A stretch of 64,000 bases of DNA, taken from positions 366,747-430,746 of the forward strand of contig WKKS01000002.1 of assembly GCA_009684515.1 (NCBI GenBank), given 5' to 3'. This DNA is from Geobacter sp. Lineage in GTDB: Bacteria > Desulfobacterota > Desulfuromonadia > Geobacterales > Pseudopelobacteraceae. The first letter of the stretch is position 1. Each line of letters opens with the position of its first letter. The position numbers and the translations under genes are program-made. The notes below the pieces were generated by a model that did not search any database, was not told where the DNA came from, and was given only the letters and a program-made list of their open reading frames with translations. Below, piece by piece: positions 25,993 to 33,944 of the stretch.

Positions 25993-27642
25993 CTAAAACT
26001 TGAACTGACGCACCAGCCGCTGCAACTCCTCGGCGTTGCCGTTCAGCTGATTGGCGGCGGTGGCCGATTCATGCGCTCCGCTGGCGGTATCCTGCACAAC
26101 TTCAGTGATCTGCTGCATGTTGTTGGAGATCTCGCTGGTGGTGGCGGTCTGTTCCTCGGCGGCAGTGGCGATCTGGTTGACCTGCATGGCGACGTCGTTG
26201 ATCTGTTCCAGGATGTCGCGCAGCGCCGCTCCCGACTTGCCCGCTTCCATCGTACCCGCTTCAACCTGGCTGACACCCTGCTCCATGGCGGCAACCGCCC
26301 CTTTGGTTTCGTTCTGTATGGCCTTGATCATCTCGCCAATTTCACGGGTGGCGCGGGTGGTACGCTCCGCCAATGCCCGGACTTCATCGGCAACCACCGC
26401 AAAGCCGCGCCCCTGCTCTCCGGCGCGGGCGGCTTCAATGGCGGCATTCAGCGCCAGCAGGTTGGTCTGATCGGCAATATCCTCAATAGTGCCGATAATC
26501 GCGCCGATCTGGTCGGATCTGGCCCCCAGGCTCTCAACGGTTTTGGCTGATTCCTGTACCTTGCTGGCAATCTGTCCCATGACCGAAATGGTGGCCTCCA
26601 CCACCAAAGCGCCGTTCTGGGCAGAGCTTGAGGCGCGCTGGGCGCTTTCGGCAGCCATCTGGCAATTCTGGGCAATATCGCCGCTGGTGGCCGACATCTC
26701 CTCACCGGCGGTGGCGACAGTTGCCGATTGGGCCGCCACCTCTTCAGCGCCGGTGGCAATGCGCACCGCAGTTGAGTTGACCTGCGCCGCTGCCGTCGCC
26801 ACCTGAGATGAACTCTCGGCCACCTTTTGAATAGCCTGTGCAAACGAATCGGCCATGACATCGAAGGAGTGCCCTATGGTACCCAACTCATCCTTGCTGG
26901 CCAGACGCACCCGCTGTGTCAGATCACCCCTGGCCATGGCATCGCTGGCCTGAATCAAGGCATTGGCCGCCGCTGAAATAGAGCGAATAATCATAATTCC
27001 GAGGAACAGTGAGACCAGCACGGAAATGACAATGGCGCTGATAACCAGCGTCAAGGTTCTGTGATAATCGACTACGGCATTTTCGTATGATTTTTTGCCC
27101 TGCGCTTTTTCGTTATCGTACATCTTCTGGGCGTCTTCATTGGCAGCCTTGAAGAGCGGATTTATTTTTTGAATGGTCAGATCGGTCGCTTCATGGAATT
27201 TACCAGCCGCGACCGCCTCGCGCACCGGCTTCAGTCCTTCGTTCACAAATTGTGAGCGCTTTGCTGCAAATTCCTCGGCAATGCGCTTCTCTTCACCGCT
27301 GAGTGTGTTGCCGCTCATGTATTCTTTCCAGACAGTCGTTATCTCCTCGATATTCTTGTCAACCGCGTTGAGATGTTGCTCTACGCCATGATCGTGCAGC
27401 TTGGCTATCTCGGGTGAGGCCGGGTTGTGCTGCAACGACAGCAGTAGCTGGATGCGGTTGTCACGCATCAAAGACATAATCCGGCTGATCTGGGTAATAT
27501 TCACCAGATTTTCCTTGTAAACGACGTCAATCTGGTTGTCGGCCGATTTCATCCCGGCCAGCCCCATGACCCCCACGACAGTTACCGAAAGACATCCCAC
27601 CAGCAGGATCACCAGAATTCTGGTTTTAATACTGAAGTTCAT
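25993..27642 (-). CDS. methyl-accepting chemotaxis protein with four-helix-bundle sensor
   Basis: 549 residues. TM about 8-29, periplasmic four-helix bundle (4HB_MCP type, about 33-190, with [18 protein letters not shown]), TM about 195-217, HAMP, and the methyl-accepting hairpin with the same tip as the two neighbours. Unlike them it lacks a Cache fold. Its start lies right after a minus-strand A7G9 tract (27649-27664), where the G-run takes the place of a ribosome binding site. CheW follows downstream. The DNA of its signalling domain is nearly identical in places to that of the CZB receptor, such as 37 bases around ATCGGCAACCACCGCAAAG. Confidence 0.94.
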   Translation of the reverse strand: MNFSIKTRILVILLVGCLSVTVVGVMGLAGMKSADNQIDVVYKENLVNITQISRIMSLMRDNRIQLLLSLQHNPASPEIAKLHDHGVEQHLNAVDKNIEEITTVWKEYMSGNTLSGEEKRIAEEFAAKRSQFVNEGLKPVREAVAAGKFHEATDLTIQKINPLFKAANEDAQKMYDNEKAQGKKSYENAVVDYHRTLTLVISAIVISVLVSLFLGIMIIRSISAAANALIQASDAMARGDLTQRVRLASKDELGTIGHSFDVMADSFAQAIQKVAESSSQVATAAAQVNSTAVRIATGAEEVAAQSATVATAGEEMSATSGDIAQNCQMAAESAQRASSSAQNGALVVEATISVMGQIASKVQESAKTVESLGARSDQIGAIIGTIEDIADQTNLLALNAAIEAARAGEQGRGFAVVADEVRALAERTTRATREIGEMIKAIQNETKGAVAAMEQGVSQVEAGTMEAGKSGAALRDILEQINDVAMQVNQIATAAEEQTATTSEISNNMQQITEVVQDTASGAHESATAANQLNGNAEELQRLVRQFKF

Positions 27643-27648
27643 GTACGT

Positions 27649-27664
27649 CCCCCCCCCTTTTTTT
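27649..27664 (-). repeat. homopolymer tract A7G9 at the MCP translation start
   Basis: On the minus strand seven A and then nine G lie six bases before the MCP ATG, so the G-run is where the Shine-Dalgarno sequence should be. Runs of this length are prone to slippage. Phase-variable expression is a possibility, not shown. Confidence 0.7.
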
Positions 27665-27814
27665 GGAATCGCAATTAATCTCTATACTGACTAGCACAGA
27701 AACAGGTCGCATAAAAGTATTAATTTTAATGTGATAAAAAACACACGCCTGCCTCAAATTCCCCCTCCTACCAATACTAACCCGTTGAATAATAGGAATA
27801 ATGATAAAAGCAAC

Positions 27815-27843
27815 TTGACACTGCTAGACGATCGGTCTACAGT
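27815..27843 (+). promoter_or_regulatory. acuR promoter with TetR-type operator in its spacer
   Basis: TTGACA (27815-27820) and TACAGT (27838-27843) are 17 bp apart. The 15-bp inverted repeat TAGAC-GATCG-GTCTA (27825-27839) fills the spacer and touches the -10. The same repeat with a different centre precedes acuI, implying autoregulation by the adjacent repressor. Confidence 0.75.
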
Positions 27844-27850
27844 TTTTGCC

Positions 27851-28441
27851 ATGAACAGAAATGAAACGTGCGACAATATCATCAAAATCGGCACCAGCCT
27901 GATTTCCCGCCAGGGGTTCAACGCCACCGGGCTGGACGCGGTGCTGAAAGAGGCCGGAGTTCCCAAGGGCTCCTTTTATTACTATTTCAAGAGCAAGGAA
28001 GAATTCGGACTGGCTGTCATTGACCATTTTGCAGAGCGCTATGACCAGCGGCTGAACACCTTTCTGGACGATGAAGAGGTGACTCCGCTCAACCGGATCC
28101 GGAACCTGCTGGAGAGCAGCCTGGCGCGCCTGGAGCAGAACCATTGCAGCAAGGGGTGTCTGATCGGCAACCTGGGTCAGGAACTGGCCGACCAGAACGA
28201 GCGCTTCAGGACGCGCATTGAAGAGATCTTCGCTTCGTGGCGGGAACGCTACGCTGCCTGTCTGCGGGAAGCCCAAAAGGATGGTTCGCTGGATCCGGAG
28301 CTTGATGCCGCCGTAATTGCCGGGTTCATCCTCTCGGGGTGGGAAGGGGCGATCCTGAGGGCCAAAGTGATGAAGTCACCCGAACCGTTGCGGGATTTCA
28401 TCGAAACACTCTTTGCGACGGTGCTTCGCAAAAACCGTTAA
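27851..28441 (+). CDS. acuR: TetR-family repressor, AcuR-like
   Basis: 196 residues from the ATG at 27851; the longer frame reads through the promoter and operator. N-terminal helix-turn-helix: RQGFNATGLDAVLKEAGVPK then GSFYYYFKSKEEFGLAVID. The C-terminal part (CSKGCLIGNLGQELAD, SGWEGAILRAKV) closely follows the AcuR group (TetR_C_11), which controls acrylate/acryloyl-CoA detoxification by acuI in Rhodobacter. The next gene here is an AcuI homologue, and matching operators stand before both genes. Effector is probably acrylate or its CoA ester (inference from the family). Confidence 0.85.
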   Translation: MNRNETCDNIIKIGTSLISRQGFNATGLDAVLKEAGVPKGSFYYYFKSKEEFGLAVIDHFAERYDQRLNTFLDDEEVTPLNRIRNLLESSLARLEQNHCSKGCLIGNLGQELADQNERFRTRIEEIFASWRERYAACLREAQKDGSLDPELDAAVIAGFILSGWEGAILRAKVMKSPEPLRDFIETLFATVLRKNR

Positions 28442-28458
28442 GAATTTCACAGGAAGGC

Positions 28459-28473
28459 TAGACAACCGGTCTA
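28459..28473 (+). promoter_or_regulatory. second AcuR operator, upstream of acuI
   Basis: TAGAC-AACCG-GTCTA, a perfect 5-bp inverted repeat with 5-bp centre, shares arms and the CG before the right arm with the acuR operator. It lies between the acuR stop and the acuI start; a TTCACA box at 28446 with 17-bp spacing to GTCTAT may be the promoter it covers. Confidence 0.7.
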
Positions 28474-28496
28474 TTCCGGAAAACAAGGGGGTTTGC

Positions 28497-29498
28497 ATGG
28501 AAAATCTGACAAAGTTCAAGGCGCTGGTAGTGGAGAAGACGGCTGACAAACAGTTTTTGCGGGAGATCCGGGAGCGAAGCATAGACGATCTGCCGCCCGG
28601 TGATCTGGTGGTGCGGGTTCAATATTCGTCCCTCAACTACAAAGACGCGCTTTCGGCCACCGGGCATCCAGGTGTAACGCGGCAGTTTCCGCACACCCCC
28701 GGCATAGATGCGGCGGGCGAAGTGGTTTCCTGCGACAGCGGCGAATTCGCTCCGGGAGACAAGGTTATTGTCACCGGCTACGACATGGGAATGGAGACTG
28801 ACGGCGGCTGGGGCCAACTGGTCCGGATTCCTTCGGCCTGGGCGGTGCGGCTGCCGGAAGGGCTTTCCCTGCGTGAAGCGATGATCATCGGCACTGCCGG
28901 ATTCACGGCGGGTCTGTCGGTGTTCAAGCTGCAGCAGGCCGGGGTAAAACCGGATGACGGCGAAATCCTGGTGACCGGCGCCACCGGCGGGGTCGGCAGC
29001 ATAGCGGTTTCAATTCTGGCCAGGGCAGGCTATAAAGTAGTGGCCGCCACCGGCAAAACGGCTGACGAAGAGTTTCTGAAAAATCTGGGGGCAACCGAGA
29101 TCATTCCCCGCGATCAGGTGACCGCCGGGGCAGACCGCCCGATGCTGAGAGAGCGCTGGGCCGGTGTCGTGGATGTTGCCGGAGGGGAGACCCTGGTCGC
29201 CGCCATCAAATCGACCCGCTACGGCGGCGCCGTCACCTGCTGCGGCCTGGTCAGCTCACCCGAGCTCACCATGAACGTTTATCCCTTCATCCTGCGCGGC
29301 GTCAGCCTGATCGGCATCGATTCGGTGCATTGCCCCGCCGACACCCGCCTGCAGGTTTGGGAAAAACTGGCCGGCGAATGGAAACCGAAGCAGTTGGCGG
29401 ATGTGGTGACTGAGGTGACTCTGGAAGACGTCGAGGAAAAGATACAATCAATACTGCAAGGCGGCATCAGCGGCCGTGTGCTCGTGAAGCTGCCGTAG
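28497..29498 (+). CDS. acuI: acryloyl-CoA reductase AcuI (YhdH/YhfP family)
   Basis: 333 residues from the ATG at 28497. A zinc-free medium-chain dehydrogenase/quinone oxidoreductase of the YhdH/YhfP group: SSLNYKDALSATG and PHTPGIDAAGEV at the N-terminus, EAMIIGTAGFTAGLSV, the NADPH-binding motif VTGATGGVGSIAVS (about 158-171) and a C-terminal GGISGRVLVKL. AcuI reduces toxic acryloyl-CoA to propionyl-CoA with NADPH. The AcuR-like regulator immediately upstream and the paired operators support this over a generic quinone reductase. Confidence 0.88.
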   Translation: MENLTKFKALVVEKTADKQFLREIRERSIDDLPPGDLVVRVQYSSLNYKDALSATGHPGVTRQFPHTPGIDAAGEVVSCDSGEFAPGDKVIVTGYDMGMETDGGWGQLVRIPSAWAVRLPEGLSLREAMIIGTAGFTAGLSVFKLQQAGVKPDDGEILVTGATGGVGSIAVSILARAGYKVVAATGKTADEEFLKNLGATEIIPRDQVTAGADRPMLRERWAGVVDVAGGETLVAAIKSTRYGGAVTCCGLVSSPELTMNVYPFILRGVSLIGIDSVHCPADTRLQVWEKLAGEWKPKQLADVVTEVTLEDVEEKIQSILQGGISGRVLVKLP

Positions 29499-29539
29499 AA
29501 TTGATACGAAAGGATCAGGGAGTGGTTTGGAGGAAAGTT

Positions 29540-30010
29540 GTGCAGAGGACGGATGAAGTGGCTGTTAATACGGGGGAAAAAGTCGGCAGCAGACAGAGGA
29601 GCTTCCGATTGCGGGGTTCACTCCTCTCTCTGCTGCTGGCCGTTATGGTCATGATGCTCTGCCCGGGCTGCAGCGAGAAAAAGAACCCGCCGCAACCGCA
29701 GCGGGCAGATTTACAGCCGGTGGTCAGCTGGCTGAAACAGTATTATCTGAAGACTCCCTTGAACAAAGGTTGGAAAGTCACTTCGGTAACCTCTCAGGGA
29801 AATCAGGCCGAGATCGTTGTTGCAATCCCTCCCGATCAATCTTCAGAAATCAAGCGCCAACCGGCCGATGATCAATTCCGACTCGTTGCGGAGCAGGTTT
29901 GCCCCAAAAATGGCGCGGCACTCCGGCAGATTCTTCCCGCAGGGAGCAGCGTCATGGTGCTCCCCAGCGTATCCGGCCAGGTCTTCATTGAAGTCGCTTG
30001 CGCGCTTTAA
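29540..30010 (+). CDS. putative lipoprotein of unknown function
   Basis: 156 residues from a GTG at 29540 that follows GGAGG with 6-base spacing; an ATG at 29501 exists but lacks such a site and gives a very long n-region. A basic stretch (RQRSFRLR) precedes the hydrophobic core SLLSLLLAVMVMML and lipobox-like CPGC. The mature part starts EKKNPPQPQR and has no recognised domain; two later cysteines (in QVCPKNG and VACAL) could form a disulphide. It follows acuI by 41 bp, so it may share the AcuR-controlled transcript. Confidence 0.6.
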   Translation: MQRTDEVAVNTGEKVGSRQRSFRLRGSLLSLLLAVMVMMLCPGCSEKKNPPQPQRADLQPVVSWLKQYYLKTPLNKGWKVTSVTSQGNQAEIVVAIPPDQSSEIKRQPADDQFRLVAEQVCPKNGAALRQILPAGSSVMVLPSVSGQVFIEVACAL

Positions 30011-30044
30011 AATGGCTGACTAAACCGCGGAGCACAATCCTGCG

Positions 30045-32189
30045 TCACTCCGCTGATTTACCGGAGCTGATCAGGCTGCTCAGAACATTGGCGATCTCCG
30101 CCACACCATACGGTTTGACCACCACAGCCGCAAAACCGTAGTGCCGGTAGTCGGACATGATCGGGTCGTTGGAGTATCCGCTGGAAACTATCAGCTGCGC
30201 TCCGGGATCAAAATCGAGGATGGCCCGGGCCGCGTCGCGCCCCCCCATCCCGCCCGGAATGGTCAGATCCATGATCGCCGCCGAAAATGGCGTTCCGGCT
30301 TCATAATTGACCTTGTACAACTCCACCGCTTCTTCGCCGCTGGCGCAGGAGGTCACCCGGTAACCCAGCTCCTCCAGCATGGCCGAGGCCATTTCACGAA
30401 TCATCTCTTCGTCATCCATAACCAGCAAAGAAGCTCCAGCCCCAAATTCAACAGCCATTCCACTAAGCGCAGTTCCGGCCGACGGCACTTCCTCCCCGGC
30501 CGGTTCCGTGCTGGTCGGCAGCAATATCTCAAAAGTTGTTCCGCTGCCGATGGAGGAGCTGACCGATATATGACCACCATGCTTGCTGATGATCGACTGG
30601 ACCGAAGCCAGTCCCAACCCGCTTCCACCTGACTTTGTCGTAAAATACGGGTCAAAAATATTCTTCAGGTTCTCCGATGGAATGCCCCTCCCTTCGTCAT
30701 CCAGAATAATCCGGACGTAAGCGCCAACCGGAACGGCATACGGGTTATTAATCTGCCCGATCCGGAAATTGGACACGCGGATAGAGATTATTCCGCCATC
30801 AGGCATGGCTTGGACGGCATTTATGATCAGATTGTTGAAGACCTGGCTGATCTGGCCGGAATCCGCTTTGATATTTTGAACCCCGTCTTCGATTTCGACC
30901 CTGCTCCGAACGTTGGATCCGTGAAGCACCAGCTCCAGCGAATCCTCAATAATCCGAGCGACCGCCACAGAACTGGTGATCGGCTCGCCACCCCTGGCAA
31001 AGGTCAGCAGTTGATGCGCCAGCTCGGCGGCCCGCTTTGCGCCCTTTTCGGCCTGCAACAGCAGTGAGGCCGCTTTGTGATCCTTGTCAATCAGCAGGCC
31101 GGCGTAGGAGATATTGCCCAGGATAGCGGTCAGGATGTTGTTGAAATCGTGGGCAATGCCGCCCGCCAGCAGGCCGATCGACTCCAGTTTCTGCTTCTTG
31201 ATCAACTCTTCCCGCAGAGTCTCCCGTTCGGTAACATCGGTAAAAATAACCAGAGTCCGGTTATGGGAAATCAGCGTATTGATGATCATGTCACGGACTG
31301 ATCCATCCCGGCAGGTGACCTTGACATCAAAAGAGGGGACCTCCGTGCCGCTGGCGTGAAACTCGGAAATACTGGCAAACCAGACCGAGGTCAGTTTTTC
31401 ACGATAGGACGCGTCCGGATAGGCCTTGAGGAACCACTCCTCAACTGTCGGGACATCGGCCAGCGTGTAGCCGAATTTTTCCACAAAATTATGGTTGGCG
31501 TATTCGATGTTGCCCTTATTATTGGACCAGGCAATACCCACCGGCATCAAATCCATCAGCGAGCGCAGCTCTTTTTCGCTCTGTTTCAGCTCTCGTTCAG
31601 CAGCCTTGCGTTCACTTATGTCACGCACCACGGCGCAGTTATACTCCGTATCCATATATCTGAAATAATTGGCGGTCACTTCAACATCGATAGCTTGACC
31701 GTTCTTGCAGCTGTGAACAGCTTCGAACGTCAGACTTCCGCTTCGTTTCAGCTCATCCCAATGCGGCGCCCAGGCTTCTGGAGGAAAGTCAGGGTCGATG
31801 TCGCTGACACGCTTGGCAAGGAATTCCTCCCGCCTGTAGCCCCGCATGCGGCAGGCAGCATCGTTAACATCCAGAAACGTTCCGTCAGCGTCAATCAGGT
31901 AAAAAGCATCCGAGATCCTGGCCATGGCGAACTCCACCAGCCGGATATGCTTCTCAAGATTTTTGCGTTCGATGAGATAACGGCCAATCAGGAAATATAG
32001 CAAGGCGGCAGTGACGGCAATGAACAGCAGACCTTTGTAAGTGGCAATGCGCGTGATGATGTCCGGGTCGCGCACCAGCCACCCCAAAACCGAATCGGAC
32101 AGGTAGATCCACAATCCGCCGAACAGGGAGTACACGGTAACGATTTTGACAACTATGCGACGCTCTTCCCGGGTGAGTTGAAACGGCAT
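30045..32189 (-). CDS. membrane-bound hybrid sensor histidine kinase with two PAS domains
   Basis: 714 residues. Two transmembrane helices (about 13-35 and 47-70) with a very short periplasmic loop, so sensing is probably cytoplasmic. PAS 1 about 80-200 (ending VVRDISERKAAERE), PAS 2 about 205-325 (ending FTDVTERETLRE), then a HisKA-like domain with GGIAHDFNNIL (His near 346), HATPase (NLIINAVQAMPDGG, DEGRGIP, GGSGLGLA) and a C-terminal receiver with VMDDEEM and phospho-Asp in AIMDLTIPGGMGG (about 645), KPYG. The NtrB-like HDFNN box is common in Geobacter hybrid kinases. Output partner unknown. Confidence 0.92.
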   Translation of the reverse strand: MPFQLTREERRIVVKIVTVYSLFGGLWIYLSDSVLGWLVRDPDIITRIATYKGLLFIAVTAALLYFLIGRYLIERKNLEKHIRLVEFAMARISDAFYLIDADGTFLDVNDAACRMRGYRREEFLAKRVSDIDPDFPPEAWAPHWDELKRSGSLTFEAVHSCKNGQAIDVEVTANYFRYMDTEYNCAVVRDISERKAAERELKQSEKELRSLMDLMPVGIAWSNNKGNIEYANHNFVEKFGYTLADVPTVEEWFLKAYPDASYREKLTSVWFASISEFHASGTEVPSFDVKVTCRDGSVRDMIINTLISHNRTLVIFTDVTERETLREELIKKQKLESIGLLAGGIAHDFNNILTAILGNISYAGLLIDKDHKAASLLLQAEKGAKRAAELAHQLLTFARGGEPITSSVAVARIIEDSLELVLHGSNVRSRVEIEDGVQNIKADSGQISQVFNNLIINAVQAMPDGGIISIRVSNFRIGQINNPYAVPVGAYVRIILDDEGRGIPSENLKNIFDPYFTTKSGGSGLGLASVQSIISKHGGHISVSSSIGSGTTFEILLPTSTEPAGEEVPSAGTALSGMAVEFGAGASLLVMDDEEMIREMASAMLEELGYRVTSCASGEEAVELYKVNYEAGTPFSAAIMDLTIPGGMGGRDAARAILDFDPGAQLIVSSGYSNDPIMSDYRHYGFAAVVVKPYGVAEIANVLSSLISSGKSAE

Positions 32190-32408
32190 GAATCCTCCAG
32201 ACAGACAGCCTTGACCGATGATGTTTTAGATAATACCACACGATACTTGTCCAACCGCACCAAGAATGTCAACCCTGCAAACATGCTGTTAAATCTGGCT
32301 AATATCCATTTCGAATATATCCGGGTTTGCATTTTTTCAGTGCTTAGGCAACACGATGGTGCTAATTTAAACCATGGAAGAGGAAAAAATAAGAGCAGGA
32401 GTAGTCCG

Positions 32409-32732
32409 ATGAAAAAATGGTTTATCATGTTGCTTGTGTTCGGCCCGTTCTTTTACGCCAATCACAAAAAACCTCCCATGATCAAGCATCAGCAGGCGAT
32501 TTATCAGTTGGCCGCAGGCAAAAGCGAAGCTGTTGACGAGGAGGTCTATGCCCAACCCCAGTGGGAAGGGCTCGAATATGTCGATTGGAAGTTCGTGACG
32601 GCTACCCGTGACAAAAGCAAGCAATCTCTGGTTTCATTCGGAATTGTCGATTACATAAAAGTAGTGGATAACGAATGGGCAACCAAAACATTCGGGCTGA
32701 AACCCAAAGATTCTGACGGGATTTCTAAGTAG
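32409..32732 (+). CDS. small secreted or membrane-anchored protein, unknown function
   Basis: 107 residues from the ATG at 32409, with AGGAG upstream; the open frame extends upstream without a ribosome site. The N-terminus KKWFIMLLVFGPFFYA is a signal peptide or anchor, followed by a soluble part with WEGLEYVDWKFVTATRDKSK and LVSFGIVDYIKVVD. A faint resemblance to DUF4359-type proteins is possible but not claimed. A gap of 38 bp precedes the thiamine-binding-like gene. Confidence 0.6.
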   Translation: MKKWFIMLLVFGPFFYANHKKPPMIKHQQAIYQLAAGKSEAVDEEVYAQPQWEGLEYVDWKFVTATRDKSKQSLVSFGIVDYIKVVDNEWATKTFGLKPKDSDGISK

Positions 32733-32770
32733 GACGCCGCTCTTAAATCAAAATAAAGGGAAAATATATT

Positions 32771-33067
32771 ATGAAAGTTCTGGTTGATCTATGCATCGTG
32801 CCGATCGGAGTCGGCGTGTCCCTCTCCACCTACATTGCCGCCTGCGAAAAGGTGCTGATTGAAGCGGGGCTGAACATCTCGCTGCATTCGTACGGCACAA
32901 ATATCGAAGGGAAGTGGGATGAAGTGTTTGCGGCAATCAAGCGTTGTCACGAGGTCGTACACGAAATGGGTGCGCCGCGCATCACCACAACCATCAAGCT
33001 GGGAACCCGCACGGACCGCGTCCAGACGATGGAGGACAAGGTCAGGAGCGTCAAGGAGAAACTCTGA
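32771..33067 (+). CDS. MTH1187/YkoF-type thiamine-binding-like protein
   Basis: 98 residues, full length for the UPF0045/MTH1187 family: VLVDLCIVPIGVGVSLSTY at the start, the central SLHSYGTNIEGKWDEVF and CHEVVHEMGAPRITTTIKLG with KVRSVKEKL at the end. These ferredoxin-fold proteins form dimers or tetramers and some bind thiamine or related ligands. No thiamine gene or TPP riboswitch is visible nearby. The ATG at 32771 has AAAGGGAAAATA upstream. Confidence 0.88.
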   Translation: MKVLVDLCIVPIGVGVSLSTYIAACEKVLIEAGLNISLHSYGTNIEGKWDEVFAAIKRCHEVVHEMGAPRITTTIKLGTRTDRVQTMEDKVRSVKEKL

Positions 33068-33077
33068 ACCTGAGGAA

Positions 33078-33115
33078 AGGCAGCCTGTCCGGCGTCACTC
33101 GCGGGCTGGCTGCCT
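33078..33115. terminator. possible bidirectional hairpin between convergent genes
   Basis: 8-bp arms AGGCAGCC and GGCTGCCT with a 22-base loop, lying between the thiamine-binding-like gene and the response regulator and overlapping the latter's last codons. No clear T-run, so the call is weak. Confidence 0.35.
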
Positions 33116-33808
33116 GTCACAGTAATCGGGGTAGATTTTTTGAGCACACTCCTTGCACAGGCCGTGGCTGAAGGAAATATCGGTGTGTTTGCTGAGATAG
33201 GTTTCGAGACGGCTCCAGTACCCCTGATCATCGCGCACCTGCTTGCAGGATGAGCAGATCGGGAGCAACCCGCTGAGTGTCCTGACCTCAGCCATGGCAT
33301 TGCGAAGCTCTTTGATCAGCTCCTCATTAGCCTGCTGCACATAACGGCGCTCGGTAACCTCGTGGGCCAATTCAGTGTTGAGGCGCTGCAACTCTTCTGC
33401 CCGTGATGTCAGCAGGTCTCTCTGCCGCTTCAATTCCAGATGGTTTTTGACCCGCAGCCTGACCAGGGCGGAGTTGAACGGCTTGATGATATAGTCGGCC
33501 GCCCCCAACTCCAATCCTTCCGATTCGCACTCCGCTTCACCCAAAGCCGTTATGAACAGGACCGGCACATCCTTGAGCTCCGGTTTCCGCTTAATGATGC
33601 GAAAAACCTCGTACCCGTCCATAACCGGCATCAGAATGTCAAGCAGGATCAGATCCGGTATTATGCGGGATACAATCTCCAGTGTCTCCTGCCCGCTATG
33701 GGCCATGATCACCTTATACTCACCTTCCAGCAAGTTGCTCAGCATCTCGACACTAACCGGCTCATCATCAACAATCAGGATGGTTTGGGGAACGGTTGTC
33801 GGTTTCAT
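33095..33808 (-). CDS. response regulator with coiled coil and cysteine-rich tail
   Basis: 237 residues from the ATG at 33808 (AAGGAGCAGACC upstream). Receiver domain about 1-125: IVDDEP, phospho-Asp in LILLDILMPVMDGY (about 55), FITALG, IIKPFN. A coiled-coil helix runs about 125-185 (LKRQRDLLTSRAEELQRLN and onward). The tail has LLPICSSCKQVRDDQGYW and later HGLCKECAQKIYP, two CxxC pairs about 30 residues apart that could hold a metal ion. This LPICSSCK tail is a recurring module at the end of receivers and sensor proteins, but its role is not established. Likely a signalling adaptor without DNA-binding output. Confidence 0.88.
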   Translation of the reverse strand: MKPTTVPQTILIVDDEPVSVEMLSNLLEGEYKVIMAHSGQETLEIVSRIIPDLILLDILMPVMDGYEVFRIIKRKPELKDVPVLFITALGEAECESEGLELGAADYIIKPFNSALVRLRVKNHLELKRQRDLLTSRAEELQRLNTELAHEVTERRYVQQANEELIKELRNAMAEVRTLSGLLPICSSCKQVRDDQGYWSRLETYLSKHTDISFSHGLCKECAQKIYPDYCDRQPARE

Positions 33809-33944
33809 GGTCTGCTCCTTGAGGTTGCAGGAGGTACACACTGCATCACTGCAACTACCTGAATATACTAACAGGCTCTCCCGCTATTTCAAGTAAATAT
33901 AATTAGTCTGCCCGGTTATCGAGCCAGATTTAACGCCCTCGTCC

